From positions 1-64,000 of the forward strand of contig DDSV01000015.1 in NCBI GenBank assembly GCA_002344215.1: a DNA stretch of 64,000 bases. Direction: 5' to 3'. A program made the translations under genes and the position numbers. The notes under the pieces were generated by a model, which worked only from the letters and a program-made list of their open reading frames with translations, was not told the origin of the DNA and ran no database searches. Below are positions 1 through 8,355 of this stretch, piece by piece. How positions within the stretch are numbered: the stretch's first letter is position 1; each line of letters opens with the position of its first letter. The stretch is from Akkermansiaceae bacterium UBA2381 (GTDB lineage: Bacteria > Verrucomicrobiota > Verrucomicrobiia > Verrucomicrobiales > DEV007).

Positions 1-294
1 GCAGGGCTCCTTGGTCACGTAAAGATCGCAGTCATTCAGGCGCCAGTCGCCCTGGACCTCCTGCGCCTGGGTGAGGGCGAGCATCTCGGCGTGCGCAGTC
101 GCATCTCTCAAGGTCTCGACCTGATTGTGGGCTCGGGCGATGATCGAACCGTTTCGAACGATGACTGCCCCGATGGGGACCTCTTCGGAAAGGAACGCTT
201 TCTGGGCCTGGCGGAGCGCCTGTCCCATCATGAACGTATCGCTGGCAAGATCGATGATTGGATCATCACTTTCATCCGGAGGGTGGCTTACCAT
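1..294 (-). CDS. tadA: tRNA-specific adenosine deaminase TadA (partial, 3' end outside window)
   Basis: Reading the minus strand from an ATG at 294 gives 98 residues that run off the left edge of the window. They contain the cytidine-deaminase-fold zinc and catalytic motif HAE at residues 68-70. The visible part ends on the Pro-Cys that begins the second zinc motif (PCxxC). The segment EEVPIGAVIV before the motif is typical of TadA/YfhC, which converts A34 to inosine in tRNA-Arg(ACG). The first 20 residues are an acidic lead that may be dispensable. The gene is divergent from rpe with 61 bp between the two starts. A related guanine or cytosine deaminase is the main alternative, but the spacing and length before HAE favour TadA. 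Confidence 0.88.
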   Translation of the reverse strand, partial: MVSHPPDESDDPIIDLASDTFMMGQALRQAQKAFLSEEVPIGAVIVRNGSIIARAHNQVETLRDATAHAEMLALTQAQEVQGDWRLNDCDLYVTKEPC

Positions 295-355
295 GGTGGA
301 GATTCGGGAGACAAAGGTTTGCGGATGGGCGAATCCGTGAAGATAATGCCCCTGA

Positions 356-1018
356 ATGAGTGACTGCAACACCCGAATCATCGCCCCGTCAATTCTTGCT
401 GCCGATTGGTCACGAATCAGGGAGGAAGTGGAGAAAGCCGAGCGTTCCGGGGCGGACTGGCTCCACCTTGACGTGATGGATGGTCATTTTGTGGAGAATG
501 TCTCTTTTGGCCCTCAATTTGTCGCCGCCGTGCGTCCCTGCACCGGGATCACTCTCGACGTGCATCTTATGATGACGCGACCTGACAAGTATCTGGATCG
601 ATTTATTGAAGCGGGAGCCGATCGAATCACGGTTCATGTTGAGGCGGATCATGCTGTCAGCGAAACGCTTGCGCGAATTCGGGCGGCAGGTCTTGGCTGC
701 GGTCTCGCACTTAATCCCGCCACGCCTTTTCAGGAGGTGATTCCCTATCTCGATCAGATCGACCTGCTACTAATCATGACCGTGGTTCCGGGATTCGGGG
801 GACAGGCTTTCATGGAGGTGGAAACCATGCCGAAAGTGGCGTCAGCACGCGACTACCGGGTCGATAAAGGACTGGCTTATCATATCGAGGTGGATGGAGG
901 CATTGACCTGCGCACCGTCCATATTGCCGCTGCGAACGGGGCCAATGTGATGGTTGCCGGCACCTCACTCTTTCGGGCAAAGGATATGTCCGAAGCTGTC
1001 AGACAAATGAGAGCTTGA
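356..1018 (+). CDS. rpe: ribulose-phosphate 3-epimerase
   Basis: This 220-residue TIM-barrel protein interconverts ribulose 5-phosphate and xylulose 5-phosphate in the pentose phosphate pathway. The N-terminus has IAPSILAADW. Metal and catalytic residues expected for the family are present: His37 and Asp39 in LHLDVMDGHF, His70 in DVHLMM, and Asp180 in EVDGGID. The phosphate-loop motif VPGFGGQ lies at 144-150. Length matches the family. The stop overlaps the alternative TTG start of xseA and lies 5 nt before its ATG, so the two genes are probably co-transcribed. Confidence 0.96.
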   Translation: MSDCNTRIIAPSILAADWSRIREEVEKAERSGADWLHLDVMDGHFVENVSFGPQFVAAVRPCTGITLDVHLMMTRPDKYLDRFIEAGADRITVHVEADHAVSETLARIRAAGLGCGLALNPATPFQEVIPYLDQIDLLLIMTVVPGFGGQAFMEVETMPKVASARDYRVDKGLAYHIEVDGGIDLRTVHIAAANGANVMVAGTSLFRAKDMSEAVRQMRA

Positions 1019-1023
1019 ATTCG

Positions 1024-2355
1024 ATGTCGGATCAGGTGCACAGCGTGGCGGAGATCACCGGACGGATTCGTGAGAGTCTGGAGGGCGATTTCTCGGAAGT
1101 ATGGATTGAGGGGGAAGTCAGCAATCACCGGCTACCCGGATCCGGGCATCATTATTTCACTTTGAAAGACCCATTCGCCCAACTTGCGTGTGTGCTTTTC
1201 AAGGGAGCTGCGGGCAGGAGCCCGGTCCGGTTGACTGACGGAATGCAGGTCAAGGTGTTCGGCAGTATTTCGGTCTACGAGGCAAGGGGCCAGTATCAGT
1301 TGATCGCGCAGATCGTACAGCCCAAGGGTTTGGGCGATCTTCAAGCTCAGTTTGAAGCACTCAAGAACAGACTGGGGGCGGAGGGGCTCTTCGCGTCGGA
1401 AAATAAGAAGCGAATCCCCTCATTTCCAGAGACGCTGGGAATTGTCACCTCACCGACCGGTGCCGCCATTCGCGATATCATTAATGTTCTAAGCCGGAGA
1501 GCACCATGGATCAGGGTGATGGTGTATCCGGTAAGAGTCCAGGGGGAAGGCGCTGCCGGGGAGATTGCCGCAGCGGTGCGGGCCTTTGACGAGGCCAGAG
1601 GCATTCCAAGACCTGACCTCCTGATCGTTTCCCGCGGTGGTGGAAGTATCGAGGATCTTTGGGCCTTTAACGAGGAAGTGGTCGCAAGAGCCATTGCGGA
1701 ATGTTCAATACCGGTAATGACCGGAGTAGGGCATGAGATTGATTTTACCATCGCGGACTTTGTAGCAGATCGTCGCGAGCCGACCCCCAGTGCCGCCGCG
1801 GAGAACGCGGTTCCGGACGGGGTCACGCTGCGGCGGCATCTCGAACGATTGACCGGTTCTCTTGATTCGCAGACCGGCCATGCCTTCGAGCTTTTTGACA
1901 GGCACTGCCGTTCCCTGAAGCGTGAACTTGAAGCGCGTGAGCCGGGACGAAGGATTCAAGGATGGATCCAGTCGCTCGACTACCTCAGTGAACGGATGGA
2001 ATCCGTCCTTAGCGCGAGAATCTCACAATCGCAGGGTGATCTTAACAACGCCAACCGTCGCCTGGAGGCGCTGCAGCCGGACCGGGAGTTGTCTCGCCTT
2101 TCTGAAATCTGTGAACGCCTCCTTCAGTCGGTAGAACAGTCAATCAAGCGGGCGGTGTCATCGAAAGAGCAGAAATTGGCGGGGCTCCAAAGTCTTCTCC
2201 AATCACTCAGTCCGGAGTCGGTGTTGAAGCGCGGATTTTCTCTCGTCACCAATGATGCCGGAAAGGTTGTGACGAGTGCCGGGCAGGTGAAAAGCGGTGA
2301 CCTGCTCCAAATAAGGGTGGTCGACGGGGTCATTTCCTCGAGGGTGGATCCGTGA
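1024..2355 (+). CDS. xseA: exodeoxyribonuclease VII large subunit
   Basis: This is the large subunit of exonuclease VII, which degrades single-stranded DNA from both ends. The order is an N-terminal OB-fold (WIEGEVSN, HHYFTLKD), then the catalytic domain with GIVTSPTGAAIRDI, RGGGSIEDLWAFN and VGHEIDFTIADFVAD, then a coiled-coil C-terminal half. Length (443 aa) is normal. I chose ATG 1024; a TTG at 1015 overlaps the rpe stop and is less likely. No xseB (a small subunit of about 80 aa) is seen next to it, so the partner must be encoded elsewhere. The 187 bp after the gene contain no convincing terminator. Confidence 0.95.
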   Translation: MSDQVHSVAEITGRIRESLEGDFSEVWIEGEVSNHRLPGSGHHYFTLKDPFAQLACVLFKGAAGRSPVRLTDGMQVKVFGSISVYEARGQYQLIAQIVQPKGLGDLQAQFEALKNRLGAEGLFASENKKRIPSFPETLGIVTSPTGAAIRDIINVLSRRAPWIRVMVYPVRVQGEGAAGEIAAAVRAFDEARGIPRPDLLIVSRGGGSIEDLWAFNEEVVARAIAECSIPVMTGVGHEIDFTIADFVADRREPTPSAAAENAVPDGVTLRRHLERLTGSLDSQTGHAFELFDRHCRSLKRELEAREPGRRIQGWIQSLDYLSERMESVLSARISQSQGDLNNANRRLEALQPDRELSRLSEICERLLQSVEQSIKRAVSSKEQKLAGLQSLLQSLSPESVLKRGFSLVTNDAGKVVTSAGQVKSGDLLQIRVVDGVISSRVDP

Positions 2356-2542
2356 GTCTCCGGTTTCCAGACCTTCTGAAATTTCCGTAGTTAAATCACC
2401 CGGTGGAAATCTTTCTAGGGTTGTGATCTTCAGGCCGTTGAAGTAGAACAAAAGCCTTTCGAACGGTAGAAAGTGGGAATCCTTTTGGAAACATCGGGGT
2501 TAACCCTGAGCACGGCGGTCTTTCGGGACTGAAACACCAGAC

Positions 2543-5104
2543 ATGATAAAAGAGATTTTTAGAAGGGAACGGCGTTTTGTCGCTGTGACCGGGGGAGGAT
2601 TTTTATTCTGCCTCTCGATCACTTTGACCGGGATTCAGGCGCAGGATAACGCTGATCGGCCGGCGCCTCTCCAGGCACCCTCCAATTTGCAGCGACCTGG
2701 AGGCGGCGGACCGGGAGGTCCTCCCGGAGGTCCTGGAGCTCCCGGGGGCCCCGGAGTCGGCCCGATTGGCGACCGGGTAAGTCTGCAGTTTCCGCTCAAT
2801 CCGGTAAACGATATCCTCAATATCTACGAGCGGCTGATCAACAAGCCCATCGTTAAAGACAGCTCCATTTTTAATGGACCTCAAGTCAGCCTTGTAACGC
2901 CCAGTGAGGTCTCCCGCGAAGAAGCCACGAGACTGATCGAGGCGGCGCTTCTTGTGAACGGATATGTACTGGTCGCCGAACCCGGTGAAGAAAGCGTCAA
3001 AGTGCTGCTCGGCGGTGCCAGGCAGGGGGGGAAAAGTCCGTCGTTCAGCGAGGGGGTGGTGATCTACACTGATGCCAGCCTGTTGCCCGAAGGAGAGTCG
3101 CTCGTGGGCTTCTTTATGGAGCTGGAGTTCGTCGACCCAGAGGATGCCGCGACTATCTTTAGCAATCACGTTGTGTTAAACGAATTCGGGCGAATCACCC
3201 CGGTATTGAATCCACACGGGCTTTTGATCACCGAGACGAGTCCGATCGTTCGGCAACTCATTCGCCTTCGCTCCATTATTGATCATCCCGTCGACGATGC
3301 ACCCCTCATTACCGAGTTTGTGCAGCTTCAATACGCGGAATCGAATGTCATTTCACAAATTATCCAGGCCGCCATGGATGCGAGAATGGAGGAGCGGCAG
3401 CGGCAAAGTGAGAGTCGGGGGACGGTGACCGGAGGCAATACTGCGGGAAACCAGGGCGGCGACCAGAATCGGGGAAATCAACCCAGTTCCGGGCAGCAGG
3501 GACAGACGAGTCAGCAAAGCCAGCAGGGACAGAACGGGCGATCGAGGAATGTCATGAACGGAGTGGGAACTGCTGATCAGCCGGCCGCGCAGTTGATTCC
3601 GGATGACCGCATGAATCGCATCATGATCGTGGCGTCTCCCTCGGACGCCGCCTACATCCTCGATCTCATCAACCAGTTTGATCAACCGCTTGATAATGCC
3701 AAGCCACTTGAGCGCAGGTTGAAATATGTGAAGGCGAACGACATCCTTCCCGTCCTCGTCGATATCCTGCAGGACACCGGGACTGGAGAGACCCAGTTGC
3801 CGGGGGGGCGTCAGATTCAATCCCGTTCGACTCCGGTCACCTCATCACAGTTGGCGACGCTCACGGGAACAAATCAAAACACGCAGAATAATCAGAACCG
3901 GACGCAGCAAACCGCCACCGAGGAAATCGGGGGTAGGGCCGATCAGATCTCTTTTCCTCTTGATGACGTGGCACCGATTTCAGTGCTGGTCGGGAAAACA
4001 CGAATCATTGCGGATCGCCAGTCCAATTCAATCATCATTGCCGGTACCAAGGAGTCGCAGGACATCGTGGTGGATATGATTGATCGACTCGACCATCGTC
4101 CCGTCCAGGTGTATCTGGCGACAGTGATTGGTGAAATGACCCTCTCTGATGATGTCCAGTTCGGGATGGATTATCTGCAGCGCTACGTCAAATTCAACGG
4201 TCAAAATCCGGGCCAGGGCGGGTTCACAAGTGGTAACATTAATGGTCGAAACGACATCATCGGCGATCCCGGAAGCATCGCCAACGTGGCGAACATGATA
4301 ACCACGACACCCTTCGGCCCCGCTAGCGGGTTGAATTTTTACGGACAAATCGGGGAGTCTCTCGATGTGATCATCACCGCTTTGGAGTCGACGAATCGCT
4401 TCAAAGTGTTGTCGCGGCCCGTTGTCTATACCCAGAACGGGAAGCGCGCCGAGATTACCTCGGGACAGGAAGTCCCAGTACCGGTGGAAAGTCTTTCGGA
4501 CTCCAGCGGACAGGTCAACAACACAGCTGCGGTGCGGACTTCGATCGACTTCAAAGAAGTCGTGCTCAAGCTTGAGGTGCTTCCCACGATCAATGAGGAT
4601 GACGAGGTCACCCTCGACATCGTGCAGATTAATGACCGGGTGGTCGGCAGCCAGCTGGTTGCGGGCAGTGAAGTGCCCATTATCGGCAAACAGGAACTGA
4701 ACACCACCGTCACTGTTGCAAATCGTTCCACCATCATTCTCGGCGGACTGATCTCAGAGTCGAAAGAAGAGACGGACGCGGGAATTCCATTTCTAAAGAA
4801 CATTCCCATTCTCGGTCACGCAGCCAAGTCCACGAATGTGAACAAGGAGCGATCTGAGTTGATGATTTTTATCCAGCCGGTGGTGGTGCACGGGAACAAC
4901 GAGGCGGTCGCCAGCAGTTACGACGAGGATGTCCGCAGTGAAATTGGAGAGACGGCGGCAGAGACTTTTCCGGAGCCGGGAGCCCCGACGATTCAGCACC
5001 GCGCTGAGGTCGTTCGTGAGGCGGAGGTTGAGACCCAACCGCTGAAGAAGCTTGGTCAGAAAATTTTCGGAAAGCAGAAGCTTCCCCGGGAACCTCTACC
5101 TTAA
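2543..5104 (+). CDS. gspD: secretin, type II secretion GspD-like
   Basis: This 853-residue outer-membrane secretin begins with a signal peptide (residues about 1-33, cleavage near IQA-QD). A Gly/Pro-rich segment (about 50-75) and N0/N1-type ring domains follow. Two Gln/Asn-rich low-complexity linkers (about 285-340 and 430-460) interrupt the N domains. The C-terminal secretin domain has the family signature around residues 723-763, including LGGLISESK and FLKNIPILG. It would form the outer-membrane pore of a type II secretion or related system. No other secretion genes are adjacent. Both flanking spacers are short or featureless and the next gene is convergent, so it is probably a single-gene transcript. 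A type IV pilus secretin is less likely from the C-terminal motif. Confidence 0.9.
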   Translation: MIKEIFRRERRFVAVTGGGFLFCLSITLTGIQAQDNADRPAPLQAPSNLQRPGGGGPGGPPGGPGAPGGPGVGPIGDRVSLQFPLNPVNDILNIYERLINKPIVKDSSIFNGPQVSLVTPSEVSREEATRLIEAALLVNGYVLVAEPGEESVKVLLGGARQGGKSPSFSEGVVIYTDASLLPEGESLVGFFMELEFVDPEDAATIFSNHVVLNEFGRITPVLNPHGLLITETSPIVRQLIRLRSIIDHPVDDAPLITEFVQLQYAESNVISQIIQAAMDARMEERQRQSESRGTVTGGNTAGNQGGDQNRGNQPSSGQQGQTSQQSQQGQNGRSRNVMNGVGTADQPAAQLIPDDRMNRIMIVASPSDAAYILDLINQFDQPLDNAKPLERRLKYVKANDILPVLVDILQDTGTGETQLPGGRQIQSRSTPVTSSQLATLTGTNQNTQNNQNRTQQTATEEIGGRADQISFPLDDVAPISVLVGKTRIIADRQSNSIIIAGTKESQDIVVDMIDRLDHRPVQVYLATVIGEMTLSDDVQFGMDYLQRYVKFNGQNPGQGGFTSGNINGRNDIIGDPGSIANVANMITTTPFGPASGLNFYGQIGESLDVIITALESTNRFKVLSRPVVYTQNGKRAEITSGQEVPVPVESLSDSSGQVNNTAAVRTSIDFKEVVLKLEVLPTINEDDEVTLDIVQINDRVVGSQLVAGSEVPIIGKQELNTTVTVANRSTIILGGLISESKEETDAGIPFLKNIPILGHAAKSTNVNKERSELMIFIQPVVVHGNNEAVASSYDEDVRSEIGETAAETFPEPGAPTIQHRAEVVREAEVETQPLKKLGQKIFGKQKLPREPLP

Positions 5105-5133
5105 GAGCCTTGTCAGGAAATGGCCGACGGAGT

Positions 5134-5805
5134 TCAGACCCGGTCTGATTGATTTCTTAACTCCGCCAGTCGGGACAAAGTCATCCCCTCGAGACTCTCA
5201 ATGACGGCAGCAGCCCCGTGAAATTCAAGGTGCGCTGTAATCCGGTTTGGCACGATGACGCAGGAGATTCCCGCAGCGAGGGAAGCACGGAGACCGTTGA
5301 GCGAGTCTTCAAGAACCAGCGCCGACGAGGGATCAATATCGAGAGCCTTCGCGGCTGCCTGAAACAGATCGGGAGCCGGCTTTGGTGCGGCGACGTCATC
5401 AATACATCGAGTCAGTGCGAAGCGGTCGAGGAGGCCGAGTCTGTCGAGGTGGCCCTCGACCCAGTCACGGGGAGAGCTCGATGCAACCGCGCAGGGGATG
5501 CCCGCGGTTGAGGCTTCGTCGAGCAGATCGATCACGCCGGGAAACGGGGCGAGGAGATGAGTGCGGCGAAGCGCCTCATATTCGCGGGTGGAGTCCCAAG
5601 CCGACCAGTCAATGGTCGATCCGGTCAGCGACTCAAGGTGTCTCTTCGGGTCAAAGGAACCGAAATTACTTCCCACACAGGCGGCGTAGGTGGTCAGGTC
5701 GAGATCATGGCCGAAAGCGAGGAAGTTCTCTCTCCAGGCTTCATAAATCGGAACTTCGGTATCGAGGATGAGTCCGTCGAAATCAAAAATAATCGCTGCA
5801 GGCAT
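5134..5805 (-). CDS. HAD-family hydrolase (beta-phosphoglucomutase-like subgroup)
   Basis: This 223-residue cytosolic HAD phosphatase has motif I DFDGLILDTE with the nucleophile Asp8 and acid/base Asp10. Motif II is in VASSSP, motif III Lys in KPAPD and motif IV in VLEDSLNGLRAS. The helical cap between motifs I and II is of the type I kind used by phosphoglycolate phosphatase and beta-phosphoglucomutase. The substrate cannot be told from sequence. Its start lies 2 nt after the stop of the LysR gene, so the two are one transcript, and the regulator may respond to the metabolite this enzyme handles. Confidence 0.9.
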   Translation of the reverse strand: MPAAIIFDFDGLILDTEVPIYEAWRENFLAFGHDLDLTTYAACVGSNFGSFDPKRHLESLTGSTIDWSAWDSTREYEALRRTHLLAPFPGVIDLLDEASTAGIPCAVASSSPRDWVEGHLDRLGLLDRFALTRCIDDVAAPKPAPDLFQAAAKALDIDPSSALVLEDSLNGLRASLAAGISCVIVPNRITAHLEFHGAAAVIESLEGMTLSRLAELRNQSDRV

Positions 5806-5807
5806 TC

Positions 5808-6719
5808 TCAGGGAGTCGTCGTCTTTTTTAGAGATTTCTTCAAGATCGAAGCCTGCTCTTTTACCAATTGCAGAAATCGGGCGGCCACCGGCTTCAATTC
5901 ACCCGTGTGCAAAGCGCCCAGACTGAGCGGGGGGAAGTGTGAGGGGAGTTTGATCTTCCTCACTCCATCGGGCCACGCAACCCCTGGGATGTCCACGGCA
6001 ACCCCGAATCCGAAACTTCTGGCGACGTAATTTAGGATAAGACCGAGTTCGGAAACCTCCATGGAGGGCTCCCATTTCAAGTTCCCCGCAAGAAGCCCTC
6101 GTTGAAAAAGCCTCGCGACAGGTTCGGATCGAGGAAGGGAGATGAGCGGATGCGTTAGATTGCCTCCGGGGGCGGCTTCCAACAGTTCGCGGAAAGTGGT
6201 AACCGGAGAAGAAACCGGAGCCGCGAGGGCCAGTGGCAGATCGAGGAGCTTGATGGATTTGATTCCGGGACCGATTTTGCGATGGAGGATGGCGACGGCA
6301 ACGTCAGCTTCCTGCTTGCGAAGGGCTGCTTCGAGATCCTGATTGCTGAGTTCACGCAGTGTGAGGCGGAGCGACGGCAATTCCCGCTGCAACGATTGAA
6401 GCACCTCGGGAAGGTGATTGCTCAGGGCCGCTGCTGAGGCGGCGAGACGGAGGTGGCAGCTTTCCTCTCCCCGCAACTGGCCGGTGATCTGATCAATCCG
6501 GGAAAAAAAGGGATGGATGAAGTCGTAGAGCTCTTCTCCTGCCGGGGTCAGGGCAAAAGGGCGCCGCTGAAAGAGCTTTACCCCGAGATGATTCTCCAGT
6601 TGAAGGATTTGGCCGCTCACCGCCGGCTGTTGAATGCCATAAGGCATCTTTCGCACCGCCTCAGTGATTCCCCCGAACCTGGCCACATAATAAAAGAGCT
6701 CGAGGTGATGGACGTTCAT
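5808..6719 (-). CDS. LysR-family transcriptional regulator
   Basis: This 303-residue protein has an N-terminal winged helix-turn-helix (about 1-65, with QPAVSGQILQLE and LGVKLFQRRP) and a periplasmic-binding-like effector domain after it. The recognition region carries the local variant KMPYGIQQPAVSG, slightly longer than the usual LysR turn. The start is ATG 6719. It is divergent from hemL with a 197 bp spacer, the classic arrangement for LysR control of a divergent promoter, but the downstream HAD gene is in the same operon and is an equally good target. The effector is unknown. Confidence 0.9.
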   Translation of the reverse strand: MNVHHLELFYYVARFGGITEAVRKMPYGIQQPAVSGQILQLENHLGVKLFQRRPFALTPAGEELYDFIHPFFSRIDQITGQLRGEESCHLRLAASAAALSNHLPEVLQSLQRELPSLRLTLRELSNQDLEAALRKQEADVAVAILHRKIGPGIKSIKLLDLPLALAAPVSSPVTTFRELLEAAPGGNLTHPLISLPRSEPVARLFQRGLLAGNLKWEPSMEVSELGLILNYVARSFGFGVAVDIPGVAWPDGVRKIKLPSHFPPLSLGALHTGELKPVAARFLQLVKEQASILKKSLKKTTTP

Positions 6720-6916
6720 ACCGGGAAATGGGGACAGGCCGGTTGGAGCGGTCGCCCGAATCCGGAAGCAGGTCGAAGACTAATCGGACGCACCGGCCAA
6801 GGTAAAATAAAAAGTGAAAGTTCAGGCAAACTCCCTCTGATCGGAGCGTCCTAATCGCCGCGTTCGAGGATTCACACCGGTTGACGGGAGGGGAGAGGAA
6901 GGATTCATTGAGGTTC

Positions 6917-8209
6917 ATGGCTGACCGAACCCTCTCCTCCAAACTTTTTGCCGCTGCTAAGGAAGTCATTCCCGGTGGTGTCAATTCGCCCGTGCGGGCG
7001 TTCCGCAACGTTAAAGGCGATCCCTTCTTCGTTCAGCGGGCCAGGGGATGTCGCATCTGGGATGTCGATGGGAACGAAATGATCGACTATGTGGGCACCT
7101 GGGGGCCTGCCATCCTCGGGCACGCGCCATCTGCGGTGATTGATGCGGTGCATCAGGCCTCGAAGGAGGGATTAAGCTTCGGGATTCCGAATCGTCATGA
7201 GGTCGAGATGGCGCGGATGATACGGGACTACGTGCCCTCGGTCGAAAAGGTGAGAATGGTCAACAGCGGGACCGAGGCCACGATGAGTGCGATCCGTCTT
7301 GCCCGGGGTTATACGGGACGCGACAAGATCGTCAAATTCGATGGTTGTTACCACGGCCATGTCGATTCACTCCTTGTGGCGGCGGGGAGCGGTGCGCTCA
7401 CTTTCGGGCAGCCCGACAGTGCCGGAGTTCCGGCCGATCTTGCGAAACTCACCATCACCGTTCCCTTCAACCGGCCCGACCTGATCGAGGAGGTTTTCGC
7501 AACCCAGGGTCACGAAATCGCTGCTCTGATTCTGGAGCCGGTGCCGGCGAATGCAGGCCTGATTTTTCCGGGGGAGGGATTCCTCCAACTTCTCCGTGAC
7601 CTCACCAGCCAACATGGCACCGTTCTGATCTTCGACGAAGTCATGACCGGCTTCCGTCTGGCCCGGGGAGGGGTTCAGGAGCGAGTCGGGATCACCCCGG
7701 ACCTCACCGCAATGGGCAAGGTCATCGGTGGCGGGTTGCCGGTGGGAGCGTTTGGTGGCAAGGCCGAAATTATGGATATGCTTGCTCCGGATGGTCCGGT
7801 TTACCAGGCGGGTACTCTGTCGGGCAACCCGCTCGCACTTGCTGCCGGGATAGCCCAACTGAAAGAAATGGAGCGTCTCGACGGCTGGCGTCGTCTCGAA
7901 GAAATCGGGCAACTCTTTGAGGACGGGGTTCGTGAGACCTTGAGGGAGTTGGGTCGTGACCTGGCCTTCAACCGGATCGGGTCGATGTTCTGCCTCTATT
8001 TTACCGAGGGGGCCATCAACAATGTCGACGACGTGAAAAAGTCCGATTTCGAAGCCTTCCGGAAGTTCTTCTGGGCTGCTCTGGAGCGCGGAGTTTACTT
8101 TGCCCCTTCCCAGTATGAAGCGGGGTTTATTTCTCTGGCACACGGTCCGGGTGACATTGAAAAGACCACCGACATTACCAGAGAGGCGCTGAAAATAGCG
8201 CTGGCATGA
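6917..8209 (+). CDS. hemL: glutamate-1-semialdehyde 2,1-aminomutase
   Basis: This 430-residue PLP enzyme makes 5-aminolevulinate from glutamate 1-semialdehyde in the C5 route to heme. It has the family N-terminus VIPGGVNSPVRAF, the PLP phosphate-binding region NSGTEATMSA, the Asp240 that contacts the pyridine nitrogen in IFDEVMTGFR, and the Schiff-base lysine Lys268 in AMGKVIGGG. The motif QAGTLSGNP follows. I chose ATG 6917 because a GAGG sequence lies 4 nt upstream and it gives the usual N-terminus. An upstream in-frame start at 6881 would add 12 non-conserved residues. Confidence 0.96.
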   Translation: MADRTLSSKLFAAAKEVIPGGVNSPVRAFRNVKGDPFFVQRARGCRIWDVDGNEMIDYVGTWGPAILGHAPSAVIDAVHQASKEGLSFGIPNRHEVEMARMIRDYVPSVEKVRMVNSGTEATMSAIRLARGYTGRDKIVKFDGCYHGHVDSLLVAAGSGALTFGQPDSAGVPADLAKLTITVPFNRPDLIEEVFATQGHEIAALILEPVPANAGLIFPGEGFLQLLRDLTSQHGTVLIFDEVMTGFRLARGGVQERVGITPDLTAMGKVIGGGLPVGAFGGKAEIMDMLAPDGPVYQAGTLSGNPLALAAGIAQLKEMERLDGWRRLEEIGQLFEDGVRETLRELGRDLAFNRIGSMFCLYFTEGAINNVDDVKKSDFEAFRKFFWAALERGVYFAPSQYEAGFISLAHGPGDIEKTTDITREALKIALA

Positions 8210-8355
8210 CGATTTGATCGGGACGAACCTCAGCGGAGTGGTGTTTTCACCGGAAGAGACGGGAGTGACGAATTTGGCAACTGCGCGCCACCCTCTCCCT
8301 GAGTAGGTTCCGATTTAAACGGTAAGAGGAGAGAACGATTTTTGAAGTTTGTAGA

